From contig NZ_MUBJ01000029.1 in assembly GCF_002127535.1 (NCBI RefSeq), positions 1 to 37,917 on the forward strand: a stretch of 37,917 nucleotides of DNA, given 5' to 3'. The stretch comes from Xenorhabdus vietnamensis (GTDB lineage Bacteria > Pseudomonadota > Gammaproteobacteria > Enterobacterales > Enterobacteriaceae). Numbering within the stretch: the stretch's first letter is position 1; each line of letters opens with the position of its first letter. The notes under the pieces are model-generated. The model made no database searches. It saw only the letters and a list, made by a program, of their open reading frames with translations, and was not told where the DNA came from. Positions 1 to 7,949 of this stretch are shown here, in pieces. A program made the position numbers and the translations under genes.

Positions 1-169
1 GCAGAAAATAACCTGCAAACACAGAAGCCGAATGTACGAACGCAGTTATGACCGTCATTCAACGAACTTATCTTGCACATAAGCGGGAGTTCATGTACGG
101 ATATACGTAAGCTACCTTGTTCTTTTGTCTGAAAAGCTCTCTTGCAATACTGGGGAAGACCATATACGA

Positions 170-824
170 AGCTCACGTTATCATAGCTCAATGTATTCGC
201 TGGTACCTGTTCTACATGCTGAGCCTGTGTAATTTGGAAGAAGTGATGGCTTAGTGTAAATTACCATTGCTCATTCCATGCTCTCTCGTTGGGTTTACCA
301 TTTGGCTCCATTGATCGTTAAACGTTATCGATGGAGCAAACCTGAAGTTGGGCGTCGATGGCGAATAGATGAAACTTATATCAAAATCAAAGGGTAATGG
401 TGTTACCTTTACTAGACCTGTGGATTCAGACGGTAATACGGTTGAATTTTTGCTGGCAACTCATCGGGATAAAAAGGCAGCATTGTGTTTCTTTAAGAAA
501 GCGATGCGTCAGCATTGGTAGCTTGACGTGATGACTATTGATAAAAGTGGTGCCAATAAAACCGTCGTGGATGAGTTAAACAAAATTATAAACAAGGCCA
601 AAGAAGTCATTGTTATCCGGCAGAATAAGTATCTCAATAACCTGATTGAACAAGATCATCGCAGTGTCAAACGGTGAATAAGTCCCATGTTGGGATTCAA
701 AAATTTTAGGCAGACACAGACCGTGTTAGCGGGAATTGAATTAGCCAGCATGTTACGCAAAGGAGAATGTCTGCAAGGGTCGGAATGTCCAATTTTTAAT
801 GGCAGCCTTTTTCCTATCAATTGA
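170..824 (+). pseudogene. IS6-family transposase remnant
   Basis: Decayed transposase of the IS6 (IS26-like) family. Conceptual translation in shifting frames gives the N-terminal stretch IIAQCIRWYLFYMLSLCNLE, then SRWVYHLAP, then GRRWRIDETYIKIKG with the first catalytic Asp, then DVMTIDKSGANK with the second, then NLIEQDHRSVKR with the catalytic Glu, and a GFKNFRQTQTVLAGIE tail. A frameshift lies near 252 and another near 410, and in-frame stops lie at 394-396, 519-521 and 674-676, so no active enzyme can be made. No terminal inverted repeats were recognised on either side. The first 169 bases of the window hold no gene I can support. Confidence 0.85.
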
Positions 825-930
825 TTATATAAGCATTAATCAATTAGTTTTCACACAAACATTCTTTGTTAAGCGATAGAATCCTTTAAAGTGAGAATAT
901 AAATGGTATTTGATACATAGCTCTTCTGCC

Positions 931-966
931 ATGAAATTTTGGCGATTTCACACTGAAATTTTTCAA
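931..966 (-). promoter_or_regulatory. parS: parS-like centromere site, copy 1 (downstream of parB)
   Basis: On the minus strand this site reads as an ATTTCA box, a GTGAAAT box, a TCGCCA hexamer and another ATTTCA box. That is the arrangement of A-boxes and B-box known from P1-family parS. It lies just after the 3' end of parB, the usual place for parS in P1-type systems. A second copy in inverted orientation lies upstream of parA at 3353-3388; the two match at 31 of 36 positions by hand count. Assignment rests on motif resemblance and location. Confidence 0.65.
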
Positions 967-1013
967 ATAAACACAATCAATTCAGTTTGTTATAAGTAAA
1001 ATTGGCTGGCTAA

Positions 1014-1994
1014 TTATCCATTTGAATTGAAATGCTTTTGCATTAACATTTGGATTATTCTTTCCAATTCTTCCTGAAATTCTTTTGGTACGCGGTTAAA
1101 TTCAAAGCTCACAGATCTGCCTTTAACTCGTTTACGGGCAAAGGAATCCTTATCTTTGAAGTTCCAAAGAGAACTTACTTGCTGCTTTTCTACTGTGTTT
1201 TTTTTTGCTTTGTTGCTGCAAAAATCTTTAAACAGCTTGATGATGTTCGATTTTATTTCGTCGGGAGCAACCAGCTTGGTTTTGTTCATATTCTGGATTT
1301 CATCACGCACACAGCTAACAACTTCATCAATCGAAAGTTTGTTTTTCTTAATATCTACGGTGATGTCCAAAAGCGCTGTATAGTCTGGGTAGCTCAGTTC
1401 TGCGATGACAGGGAACACGGCGACAATATCACTAGGTACCGAAGCACACTGGATTGCACGAGTTACCTTAGCTTGTGACATATTGTTAAACCCAGCTATT
1501 TCTTTTTGGGTCATACCCGATTCTCGCAATTGGATCAGTCGCAGACCGACTTCACGAATGTTGTGCTCCTTTGCAGTTTGGATATCTGCGGCAAGTTGCC
1601 TTGCGTCATTGATGCTTATGTTTGTGTTCGTGACTAAGGTATCTAAACCTACACCACAGAAAATAGCGGCGGCACGTCTGCGAGAACCATCCAGGATCTC
1701 TATCTTGCCATCAATACGACGACCGATTGTCGGGAAGAATTGTTGCAGACTGATCGTGCGTATGATGTCACTGACAGATTCTTTTGTCAGTGCGCTTTGA
1801 TCCCGACCGTTAACCAAAAAATTAACGGTAGTTTCAGACTCCAGTTTATCGGCTGAGATGCGCTCTAGTTGAAATATGGCAGTTTGACCCGAGGCAAGTA
1901 TAAAACTCTGTTCTGTAGTTTGGTTCCCCGGCAGCGTATTCAAGGATATTGAATTGAACGTTCTTCCGATAGTTGGACGTTTTTTATTTTGCAT
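1014..1994 (-). CDS. parB: ParB plasmid partition protein
   Basis: Centromere-binding protein of a type Ia (P1/P7-like) partition system. It binds parS and is moved by the ParA ATPase so that plasmid copies are segregated at division. The N-terminus KRPTIGRTFN is typical of P1-type ParB; a ParB/RepB nuclease-fold segment and a helix-turn-helix (MTQKEIAGFNNMSQAKVTRA) follow. I chose the ATG at 1994, giving 326 aa, over a longer frame from 2072 because AGAGG lies 5 bases upstream and the family N-terminus starts there. It overlaps the 3' end of parA by 11 bases, so the two are probably translationally coupled. It is transcribed away from the replication genes. Confidence 0.92.
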   Translation of the reverse strand: MQNKKRPTIGRTFNSISLNTLPGNQTTEQSFILASGQTAIFQLERISADKLESETTVNFLVNGRDQSALTKESVSDIIRTISLQQFFPTIGRRIDGKIEILDGSRRRAAAIFCGVGLDTLVTNTNISINDARQLAADIQTAKEHNIREVGLRLIQLRESGMTQKEIAGFNNMSQAKVTRAIQCASVPSDIVAVFPVIAELSYPDYTALLDITVDIKKNKLSIDEVVSCVRDEIQNMNKTKLVAPDEIKSNIIKLFKDFCSNKAKKNTVEKQQVSSLWNFKDKDSFARKRVKGRSVSFEFNRVPKEFQEELERIIQMLMQKHFNSNG

Positions 1995-3201
1995 TGTTGC
2001 CTCTGTTAGCTCTGATGAACTCAATACGGTCAAAAACTGCTTTGGCAAAGTCTTCTGCTGCTCCTTTCGCATTCTTTAATGCTTCCCCACTGCCGATATA
2101 TGTGGCAGGGTTTGCAGAAATAACGGTGTCAAAAGACTCACCGCAACGCTCGAACCCGTCCAGTCGAGGGATAGCAAAATCAAGCATATCTCCACCAAAA
2201 ATTTCTTTTGCCAGGCTATGACACAGCTTGTGATCGGTCTTATTCGCTAATTTGGACATAAAACCGATGTTGCCGCTGAGGCGAGTCGATGCGCCTGTCG
2301 ATTCGATTATATCTACCAGCTCCGGCAAGCGAGCCAGATATTTCAGCGTACTGTGGAAATCCACTTGTGCAGGTGGAATTGGCGTCATCAGAAAATCTGC
2401 GGCTGCGATCGCGTTAGAGAGGAAGGAGTCCAAGTGTGGCCCACTGTCAATAAAGATGAAGTCGTAATCGTGTTTCACTTTATCGATGATATTCTCGCGC
2501 AGAACGGTATAGATGTTCTGGTTTGGCAGGTGTTCTGCACAAAGTTCTTCCCAACGTGATGCAATGAATGCGTCTTCAATGGATGCTGGGATAATGTCTA
2601 CGCCAGAAACAACTGAGGATGTGATAAATTCAGACAGTAACTCTTCGCGTGAAACGTTTTGCAGCATGGCTTGGGCTGATGTTGTATCAACAGAGCCGAT
2701 CGACTGCTTATGATCGAGGAACATAGTTGCCGATGCCTGTGGGTCAAGGTCGATGACCAAGATCCTAAGGTCTTCGAAAATCAGGTGTGGGTGGGTACGT
2801 AATGCATGTGCCAGAGAAACTGTACTGACGGTTTTAGATACGCCACCCTTCAAGTTACCGATAAAGAAGGTCAATGCTTCGTGATAGCGATCCCGGTATT
2901 TGGGGACGCCTCTGTGATGGTACAGATCTATGATGTTCTCAATGGTCATTGCGTACTTGGATGAAGAGCCTGCCTGCTTCTTGCCAAATACATATCCCTG
3001 TCCTTCCATCTCGTTAACGGCATAATCCACGCTTGCACGCGTTAACTTTGGTAATTTTGCGAGGGCCGCTTTTGAATACGTTTGGTAATAGGTTGTTTTA
3101 CTCAGCTCCTGCTTTTGGCTTTGGATTTGATCGCTGAGTGACTGGAGTAGACGAACTGACCTTTGCGCAACCTTGTCTAATTGTTTATAGGGTTCATTCA
3201 T
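1984..3201 (-). CDS. parA: ParA partition ATPase (type Ia, with N-terminal HTH)
   Basis: Walker-type ATPase that drives plasmid segregation with ParB and, in this class, also represses its own operon. The 405-residue length fits P1 ParA/SopA-type proteins. Residues 1-100 form the winged-helix DNA-binding part. The deviant Walker A motif KGGVSKT is at 118-124, followed by a Walker A' region with VIDLDPQASAT and a Walker B-like FIFIDSGPH. It is the first gene of a parA-parB operon on the minus strand. An inverted repeat just upstream (3214-3251) is a candidate autorepression site. Confidence 0.95.
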   Translation of the reverse strand: MNEPYKQLDKVAQRSVRLLQSLSDQIQSQKQELSKTTYYQTYSKAALAKLPKLTRASVDYAVNEMEGQGYVFGKKQAGSSSKYAMTIENIIDLYHHRGVPKYRDRYHEALTFFIGNLKGGVSKTVSTVSLAHALRTHPHLIFEDLRILVIDLDPQASATMFLDHKQSIGSVDTTSAQAMLQNVSREELLSEFITSSVVSGVDIIPASIEDAFIASRWEELCAEHLPNQNIYTVLRENIIDKVKHDYDFIFIDSGPHLDSFLSNAIAAADFLMTPIPPAQVDFHSTLKYLARLPELVDIIESTGASTRLSGNIGFMSKLANKTDHKLCHSLAKEIFGGDMLDFAIPRLDGFERCGESFDTVISANPATYIGSGEALKNAKGAAEDFAKAVFDRIEFIRANRGNNAK

Positions 3202-3213
3202 ATCTTTACTCTA

Positions 3214-3251
3214 TATGTAGGTTTTTTGATTTTATTTAAATATCCTACATA
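3214..3251 (-). promoter_or_regulatory. Inverted repeat upstream of parA, candidate ParA operator
   Basis: TATGTAGG at 3214-3221 is repeated in inverted orientation as CCTACATA at 3244-3251, 13 bases upstream of the parA start codon in a very AT-rich stretch. ParA proteins with an N-terminal HTH repress their own promoter by binding an inverted repeat here, so this is the likely operator. No promoter hexamers were assigned with confidence. Confidence 0.5.
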
Positions 3252-3352
3252 AAGTAATAAATGTAAATTTTTTTTAATTGAAAAACGCTTTATTTTGCTT
3301 ATTTTTCTCCATAGGTATTTCATTTTTATCTTATTGTTTTAAATCATTTTTA

Positions 3353-3388
3353 ATGAAAAATTTCAGGGTGAAATCGCCAGAATTTCGC
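3353..3388 (+). promoter_or_regulatory. parS: parS-like centromere site, copy 2 (upstream of parA)
   Basis: Reads ATTTCA box, GTGAAATCGCCA (A-box plus B hexamer), then an AATTTC box, closely like the right arm of P1 parS. It is the inverted counterpart of the site at 931-966, so the parAB operon sits between two facing sites. The rest of the stretch from here to 3543 holds no gene I can support. Confidence 0.6.
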
Positions 3389-3543
3389 ATCAATTTCAGA
3401 GGGGGGATAGAATTTTGTGTTCTGGCTTAACCTGCTTATCAGGAGGGCTATTGAGAGATCATCAAACTCCACATGAAAAAGGTGAGCTGGTAAACATAGA
3501 AACGGGGATATGGTTTTAGATAGCACGCAAAGTCAAAGTAAAC

Positions 3544-3602
3544 CAAAAAAGCCGTGGAGTTTAAAAATGGCTAAATCAGGCTGCCATTTAAATCTCACGG
3601 CT
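3544..3602 (-). terminator. Rho-independent terminator of the Nlp-type regulator gene
   Basis: A 16-base imperfect inverted repeat (3550-3565 and 3587-3602, 14 of 16 pairs by hand) is followed on the minus strand by six T residues (complement of 3544-3549). It lies 50 bases past the stop of the regulator gene at 3653-3919. Confidence 0.75.
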
Positions 3603-3652
3603 TCATATCAAAATTTATCATTTTCACAAACTGGCTAAAAAACAAAGGTGGG

Positions 3653-3919
3653 TTATTTCTGTGGTTTGTTGCGAATTTTACGCTCAATAAGTTGACCACG
3701 CTGATCAAAATAACGGCTAGGCCAAATCTCTGAGGGATGGATGCCGAGATAATTTGCGATGATCCATTCACCTTTAGGCCACGGTCTGCTGAATGCATTT
3801 GCGAGTGTTGATGAGCTGAGTCCCGTTTCTCGGGAGAGTGCTGCTAAGGTTGTACCGCGTTTACGTAATGCAGCAATAATGTCGGCCTGATGCCAGTCAT
3901 TTCTAACATTGTTATTCAT
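3653..3919 (-). CDS. Nlp/Ner-family winged-helix DNA-binding regulator
   Basis: Small protein of 88 residues matching the Ner/Nlp (SfsB-like) family of helix-turn-helix transcription regulators, known from Mu-like phages (Ner) and enterobacteria (Nlp). The characteristic pattern is visible: DWHQADIIAALRKRGTTLAA, LSRETGLSSSTLANAF (recognition helix), RPWPKGEWIIANYLGIHPSEIWPSR. It is monocistronic, with its own terminator at 3544-3602. Its target is unknown; being alone between the partition and replication loci it may be left over from a phage or integrated element. The family call is firm, the role is not. Confidence 0.85.
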   Translation of the reverse strand: MNNNVRNDWHQADIIAALRKRGTTLAALSRETGLSSSTLANAFSRPWPKGEWIIANYLGIHPSEIWPSRYFDQRGQLIERKIRNKPQK

Positions 3920-5152
3920 TCCTGCTACCCCTTTCCATTAATTAATATTGATGGTGGCGATCCAGACAGGGTTTGCAATACCGGGACACTCATCCGGCGA
4001 GGTCGAAACCTCCCCTGCCTGAATCCCCATAGAAAAGGCGAACGCAGGCACACTGGTAGAAATATCCTACCAGTGAAGTGTCCACAGGGTTGCAAATCCC
4101 TGACCATTGGTATTTGCCAATGGCGGGAATACTTTAACTGATTGTTTTAGCTTACTCAATAACTAAACCGCTAAGTTTAACGGCTATAATTCCTCTCAAA
4201 AGCGCACAAACTCAGGGGAGAAAACGGACGGCTAAATCAATCTTTGTTATTTATTCTCGTTCGTGATCACTTCGCTATCCGTATTTCCCCTTTGTTTTCA
4301 GACTCATTTTACTTATTTCGAAACATTTTCCCTGCGTGTCGGTTAGGTTCACCGTTCCGTGGTGCGTCAGATAATGTGTAGCAGAGACAGCATTGAGGTA
4401 AGTTATTGCAGGAGTTCGCTACGTGCATGCCAGGCACGGCGATGGTTTACTCCCCGTTCAGTGCCTGATTTAATCAGGATGAACGCCTCATTATCTTGAC
4501 GTGGTGTGATACTCCTTTTTTACTGCATCGGCCTATTACAAGGCGGTGAGTGAAAGACAAACGAAATAAGTGAATTAAGGCAGAAAAATGCCAATGAAAA
4601 GTGGTGACACTGAGTAATACGGGTTCAAATTGGTCGTAAAGCCAGACCGGACGTGCTCTGGACGTTGATCGCCTGGCGGCGTCACTTGGTAATCGCTTCG
4701 CTTAAACGCAAGTGACGCCGCGAAGTTTTCGGGACGTTTATTGTGCGTGACTTAAAGCGTAGGTAAAAGTCGTATAAGGTAAAACGGTTATGGTGACCGT
4801 AGCAGGATATTGCTCAATGTATGTGATAAGCCTGTCTGGTGTATAAAGTGACAGGATAACTTTCATCGTCAGACGATATCTGCTTCCAAAAGTGTGCAGA
4901 TGTACCGCTATTTTGCTCTCCCTTTCAGGCTACAGGAGTTTTATTTCGCCACCCGAAGGCGATCCTGATAGGCGATGGATCGTTTTTGTAGAAAAAATAT
5001 TAACGGTTAGGTAAGAAGACGTCAAACTGTTGCTGTGACTTTTACCTCAATTTACCTGTGCATTGTTCGGGAATAACCCATATTAACTGGTTATGATATA
5101 TACTAGTTTATTCGCCAATAAGTAGATTTTGAATTATATGCATGGGGGTTCT
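3920..5152. other. 1.2-kb non-coding stretch rich in inverted repeats
   Basis: No convincing gene in either strand. Short open frames (3890-4141 plus, 3925-4107 minus) resemble nothing I know. Structures seen: a perfect 9-bp inverted repeat CACTGGTAG/CTACCAGTG at 4051-4059 and 4067-4075; CCATTGG/CCAATGG at 4104-4110 and 4117-4123; a palindrome CCTGATT-AATCAGG near 4466-4480; a perfect 12-bp inverted repeat CGGCGTCACTTG/CAAGTGACGCCG at 4677-4688 and 4709-4720; and ACTTATTTCG at 4311-4320 matched by its complement at 4562-4571. Near-repeats of GACAGGGTTTGCAAT occur around 3965 and 4085. It may hold regulatory RNA or origin/transfer sites. Confidence 0.5.
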
Positions 5153-5416
5153 ATGCCACAAACAAGTACTGCTACTTCTTCTTCAAAACGCCCATACAGA
5201 AAAGGTAACCGATTAACTGGGATTGAAAGACAGCAGGCTTTTATTGCTCGTCGTAAAGCTGCAAATGATAAATCTATTAGAGTATATGTATCTAATGAAC
5301 TGAAGCTACAGTTACAAAAAATGTGCAAAGTAGAGGGAGTATCTCAAGGTGAGATGATTAGTCGCTTAATCGAAAGAGCCAGTGCGGATCACAGTACTAA
5401 TGATGTTAAGTTATAA
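5153..5416 (+). CDS. copB: CopB-like repressor of repA transcription
   Basis: Small DNA-binding repressor of the IncFII CopB (RepA2/RepB) family, which represses the repA promoter so that replication adjusts to copy number. The Ser-rich start followed by KRPYRKGNRLTGIERQQAFIA and the C-terminal ribbon-helix-helix-like part (VYVSNELKLQLQKMC, VSQGEMISRLIERA) match the family. I start at the ATG at 5153 (87 aa) rather than 5129, because the homologous N-terminus MPQTSTATSSS begins there and GGGGG precedes it; the first 8 codons of the longer frame have no family counterpart. It lies upstream of and co-directional with the repA control region. Confidence 0.85.
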   Translation: MPQTSTATSSSKRPYRKGNRLTGIERQQAFIARRKAANDKSIRVYVSNELKLQLQKMCKVEGVSQGEMISRLIERASADHSTNDVKL

Positions 5417-5466
5417 CTTTCTTGAGAGTTTATTCTTCCGGTGCTAGTATGAATATTGTTTAATTT

Positions 5467-5495
5467 TTGTTTACTTATTTTATTTTTTTGATAAT
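5467..5495 (+). promoter_or_regulatory. Candidate repA promoter
   Basis: TTGTTT at 5467-5472 and GATAAT at 5490-5495 are separated by 17 bases, a good sigma-70 match. It lies 51 bases after copB and about 300 bases before the repA start, so transcripts would carry a long structured leader, as in IncFII plasmids where CopB represses this promoter. Confidence 0.55.
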
Positions 5496-5646
5496 TTTAG
5501 ATAGAGTATTGGTGAGAACAAAAGCAATTATAAAGGTTTATTGAATTTTTTGTTTCACAGTGCTAGCTTATCAGGGTTTTTCGTTGGTCAGTCACGCCGA
5601 AAGGTGACTAAGTGCGGGCAGTTAATAATGTGGTTAACTAACCGCT

Positions 5647-5735
5647 AAAAAGAAGAAACCCCACAATCTGTATCAAACTTGGCGGTAAGGTCAGATATAT
5701 GGGGCCCACTTGCAGAAATCAATTTGTGTTTTCTG
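5647..5735 (-). ncRNA. copA: Antisense copy-number control RNA (CopA/RNAI type)
   Basis: A minus-strand promoter (TTGCAA at 5765-5770, 17-base spacer, TATACT at 5742-5747) would start transcription near 5735. The transcript would fold into a stem-loop made of CCCC...ATCTG and CAGAT...GGGG (5660-5704), followed by a pyrimidine run TTTCTTCTTTTT that acts as its terminator, giving an RNA of about 90 bases. It is complementary to the repA leader, whose loop shows TTGGCGG, the loop type used for antisense recognition in IncFII/IncI-class replicons. A weaker promoter option is TTGATT/TATATC at 5717-5722 and 5694-5699. Confidence 0.7.
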
Positions 5736-5752
5736 CATAGGAGTATAGAACG

Positions 5753-5809
5753 ATGAGACTTCTATTGCAACTTTTTAATCCCCGCCATAAGTGCAGGGGA
5801 TGTGTTTAA
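5753..5809 (+). CDS. tap: Tap-type leader peptide for repA translation
   Basis: An 18-codon reading frame, MRLLLQLFNPRHKCRGCV, preceded by AGGAG at 5739-5743 with 9 bases of spacing. Its stop overlaps the repA start (GTG at 5802) by 8 bases. In IncFII and IncI plasmids translation of such a leader opens the structure hiding the repA ribosome site; antisense RNA stops this. Here a 6-bp stem ATCCCC/GGGGAT (5778-5783 and 5796-5801) would hide the repA start, and CCGCCA at 5782-5787 can pair with TGGCGG at 5680-5685 to form a pseudoknot. Confidence 0.75.
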   Translation: MRLLLQLFNPRHKCRGCV

Positions 5810-6890
5810 AAATCAACACACCCAATCAACATTTGATCCCTCAGTTCGTCGTAGCCGGCGTGGTGAATACAACGCTTTACGTCGGGGGCAGCCTAAAATC
5901 CATCGGCGCAATATCCCGAAACAGGACATCAAAATCCCAACAGGAACGCCTGCTCGGTTGTCTCGTACCCTAAAAAGTCATGACTGGCGGCGGGATAGGG
6001 CTCTTATCGCGCTTCGTCAAAAGGGCTATACGCCGTATTCCGAGCGAAAAAATCCGCACTATGTGCCAAAACCCATGCGTATCAGTACACGCTCTGAGAG
6101 CCGTGAAGCATTAACCTCGTTGTCGTTGGCATTCGTGGCGAATGCGGATTTTTTCCCCGGTCATGATTATCTGTTTGAAGTGATGGTGCCCTTTGAATTT
6201 ATTGCTAAAGCAATGGGAGTACTGCATGAATATGATAACGGCCGTAAATCGTATGATGTGGCACTTCATGCTTTGTCTGTCCTTGAGCAACTGGAGCAAA
6301 TCGTCGTCCATCGGGATAAAGACCGGGATGCCGGCCAAAATAAGCCCATGCGCATTTGGTTGAAACCGGAATTTTTTATGTCTAAAGGTATTCCGTGTGA
6401 CGAAATCCGGCGCAGCCTGATTGACTTCCAAAACTGGGCAATTAAAAGTGGTCAGCTTGAAAATCTGGAAAAAAAATACCAGCGTCATTTATTGAATATG
6501 GTGCGATTAGGCATTGATATAGAAAGCAAACACGCGCTGCGTCAGCTACTGAAAAAGATTAAACGCTCAGTGGTTGCTCCGGATTTACAGGAACAGAAAG
6601 CTGAAGCACTCAAACAAATTGAAGATAGTATTGAGTTGTTAGATCGTAAAAAATCAAAAAATCCGGAAGCCGAACTAGATAGAACGCAACGTTCGGTCGA
6701 TAGTTTGCGAAAGAAAGATAAATCAGATTCAATTTACTGGCGTATGTTTGTTGAATGGCAAAAAACAACAACACCGGTTGCTGTCTATTATGCAAAAACT
6801 AAATTAAAGGCACAGTATCCTCACGTAAACGAATATTCGGAGCAATTTTATCGATTGTTACTTGAACAAGAAGGGATCATCCTGACTTAA
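5802..6890 (+). CDS. repA: RepA replication initiator (IncFII RepA family)
   Basis: Plasmid replication initiator of the IncFII RepA/RepZ family, which binds the nearby origin and recruits the host replisome. The protein is 362 residues, in the range of IncL/M and IncI-type members. Recognisable blocks are KSHDWRRDRALIALRQKGYTPYSE, the central LTSLSLAFVANADFFPGHDYLFEVMVPFEF region, and MRIWLKPEFFMSKGIP. I chose the GTG at 5802, coupled to the overlapping tap stop, as in relatives; no better-placed start is seen, although a later start cannot be excluded. Expression is expected to be limited by CopB, the antisense RNA and a leader pseudoknot. A terminator follows at 6921-6953. Confidence 0.92.
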   Translation: MFKNQHTQSTFDPSVRRSRRGEYNALRRGQPKIHRRNIPKQDIKIPTGTPARLSRTLKSHDWRRDRALIALRQKGYTPYSERKNPHYVPKPMRISTRSESREALTSLSLAFVANADFFPGHDYLFEVMVPFEFIAKAMGVLHEYDNGRKSYDVALHALSVLEQLEQIVVHRDKDRDAGQNKPMRIWLKPEFFMSKGIPCDEIRRSLIDFQNWAIKSGQLENLEKKYQRHLLNMVRLGIDIESKHALRQLLKKIKRSVVAPDLQEQKAEALKQIEDSIELLDRKKSKNPEAELDRTQRSVDSLRKKDKSDSIYWRMFVEWQKTTTPVAVYYAKTKLKAQYPHVNEYSEQFYRLLLEQEGIILT

Positions 6891-6920
6891 CTAAAGATTT
6901 CTTTGATTAATAATCAAAAT

Positions 6921-6953
6921 AACCGTGCCTAGCACGGTTTTGGTGTTTTTTTT
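6921..6953 (+). terminator. Rho-independent terminator after repA
   Basis: Perfect 8-bp stem AACCGTGC/GCACGGTT (6921-6928 and 6932-6939) with a 3-base loop, followed by a T-rich run ending in eight Ts, 30 bases after the repA stop. Confidence 0.85.
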
Positions 6954-7300
6954 GTGGCAACCATAAGTCATTTTTCACTTATTCCACACATGATTTTCCC
7001 GTATTTTTCTGCTGTTTTGTATTTAAAATAGATTACTAGAACTGAAATCTACAAAAAAGAGTGAAAAATAAGCTATAAACTTCGAACAAATTCTTTTACA
7101 TGTAATTAATTTCGAAGTTTATTCCTGAACAAAACAAGCCTTATAAATAAGGAATCACAAATCGAGTTGAGCCTAAAGGCTACAACTCTCGATGTTAGTT
7201 CCTTTCACTTCGTTCAAGGAAAAAATAAATTTGATTACGTCCCGTAAGCGGTCGTAAACGCCCGCTAACGCGCAGATACGCCCCGCCTTACGGCGTGACC
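6954..7300. other. Probable replication origin region downstream of repA
   Basis: Position alone makes this the expected oriR: in this replicon class the origin lies just downstream of repA. It has an AT-rich part (6990-7150), a strong hairpin GAGTTGAGCCT/AGGCTaCAACTC at 7164-7188, and a GC-rich block at 7230-7300 with repeated motifs of the type CGTAAGCGG, CGTAAACGCCCGCTAACGCG and CGCCTTACGGCG. No perfect 9-base DnaA box (TTATCCACA) was found; TTATTCCACA near 6978 is one base too long. From 7300 to 7500 I see only an inverted repeat TTTATGAG/CTCATAAA at 7433-7440 and 7462-7469, and no gene. Confidence 0.5.
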
Positions 7301-7507
7301 ACTGCGTGCCCTTGGCAGAACTTATTAAGCTCAAACCACTTGATAAATTTTTTAGCTTAGTAGGGACGAGGGATTTCGAGATCCCATTGATCCTCTATGG
7401 CTTCGGCGGTTCAGCTCCCTCATTCCCATTAATTTATGAGAGCCGCCTTTTACTCGCTTCGCTCATAAAATCCACAAAAAAAAGTAAAAACACTTTGCGC
7501 TTAATTA

Positions 7508-7541
7508 TTGCATTAAAAGCAGTACCTGTTACTATAGTACT
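7508..7541 (+). promoter_or_regulatory. Promoter and possible operator of the toxin-antitoxin operon
   Basis: TTGCAT at 7508-7513 and TACTAT at 7530-7535 with a 16-base spacer form a plausible sigma-70 promoter. AGTAC at 7521-7525 and GTACT at 7537-7541 form an inverted repeat over the -10 element, a likely site for autorepression by the XRE-type antitoxin. Confidence 0.5.
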
Positions 7542-7562
7542 CATTACCACTCGGAGGCATTT

Positions 7563-7949
7563 GTGGCGTTCTATAAAATATCGTCGTTTAAAAAAAGCAC
7601 AAAGAAAATTAACATTTCCGATCAACAGTTATTAAATGCTGCAGAAGAAGTTAAGAATGGGATGTTTGAAGCTGATCTGGGTGGTGGAGTGATTAAAAAG
7701 CGAATAGCGATTGATGGAAAAGGTAAAAGTGGTGGCGTAAGAGTTATCATCTTCTTTAAGATTAATAACCATCTATTTTTTGCTGATGGCTGGACAAAGA
7801 ATACCGTTAGCTCTAGAGGAGCAAAAGAAATTGAGGATGATGAATTGGAAGCCTATAAACAGCTTTCCAAACTTTTCCTTAGCTACACTGATCAGAAGAT
7901 CAATGAGTTAATAGCCCATGGTATCTTGGAGGAAATCATCTGTGAGTAA
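7563..7949 (+). CDS. RelE/ParE-family toxin
   Basis: Toxin of a type II toxin-antitoxin pair, of the larger RelE branch (about 120 residues; COG4737-like) in which the toxin gene comes first. The 128-residue protein shows the pattern FKKSTKKINISDQQLLNAAEEVKNG, then GGGVIKKRIAIDGKGKSGGVRVIIFFK and LFFADGWTKN, typical of this group, which is expected to be an mRNA-cleaving translation inhibitor. The start is a GTG with GGAGG 5 bases upstream. The stop overlaps the antitoxin start by 8 bases, so the pair is translationally coupled. It probably stabilises the plasmid. A longer overlapping frame from 7306 in another register is rejected. Confidence 0.88.
   Translation: MAFYKISSFKKSTKKINISDQQLLNAAEEVKNGMFEADLGGGVIKKRIAIDGKGKSGGVRVIIFFKINNHLFFADGWTKNTVSSRGAKEIEDDELEAYKQLSKLFLSYTDQKINELIAHGILEEIICE

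Noticed and set aside
3890-4141. Short plus-strand frame over the repeat block (and 3925-4107 on minus)
   Set aside because: Composition follows the inverted repeats, with no family resemblance; treated as non-coding.
7306-7635. 109-residue plus-strand frame before the toxin gene
   Set aside because: It overlaps the toxin start in another register, covers the promoter and inverted repeats, and resembles no family I know.
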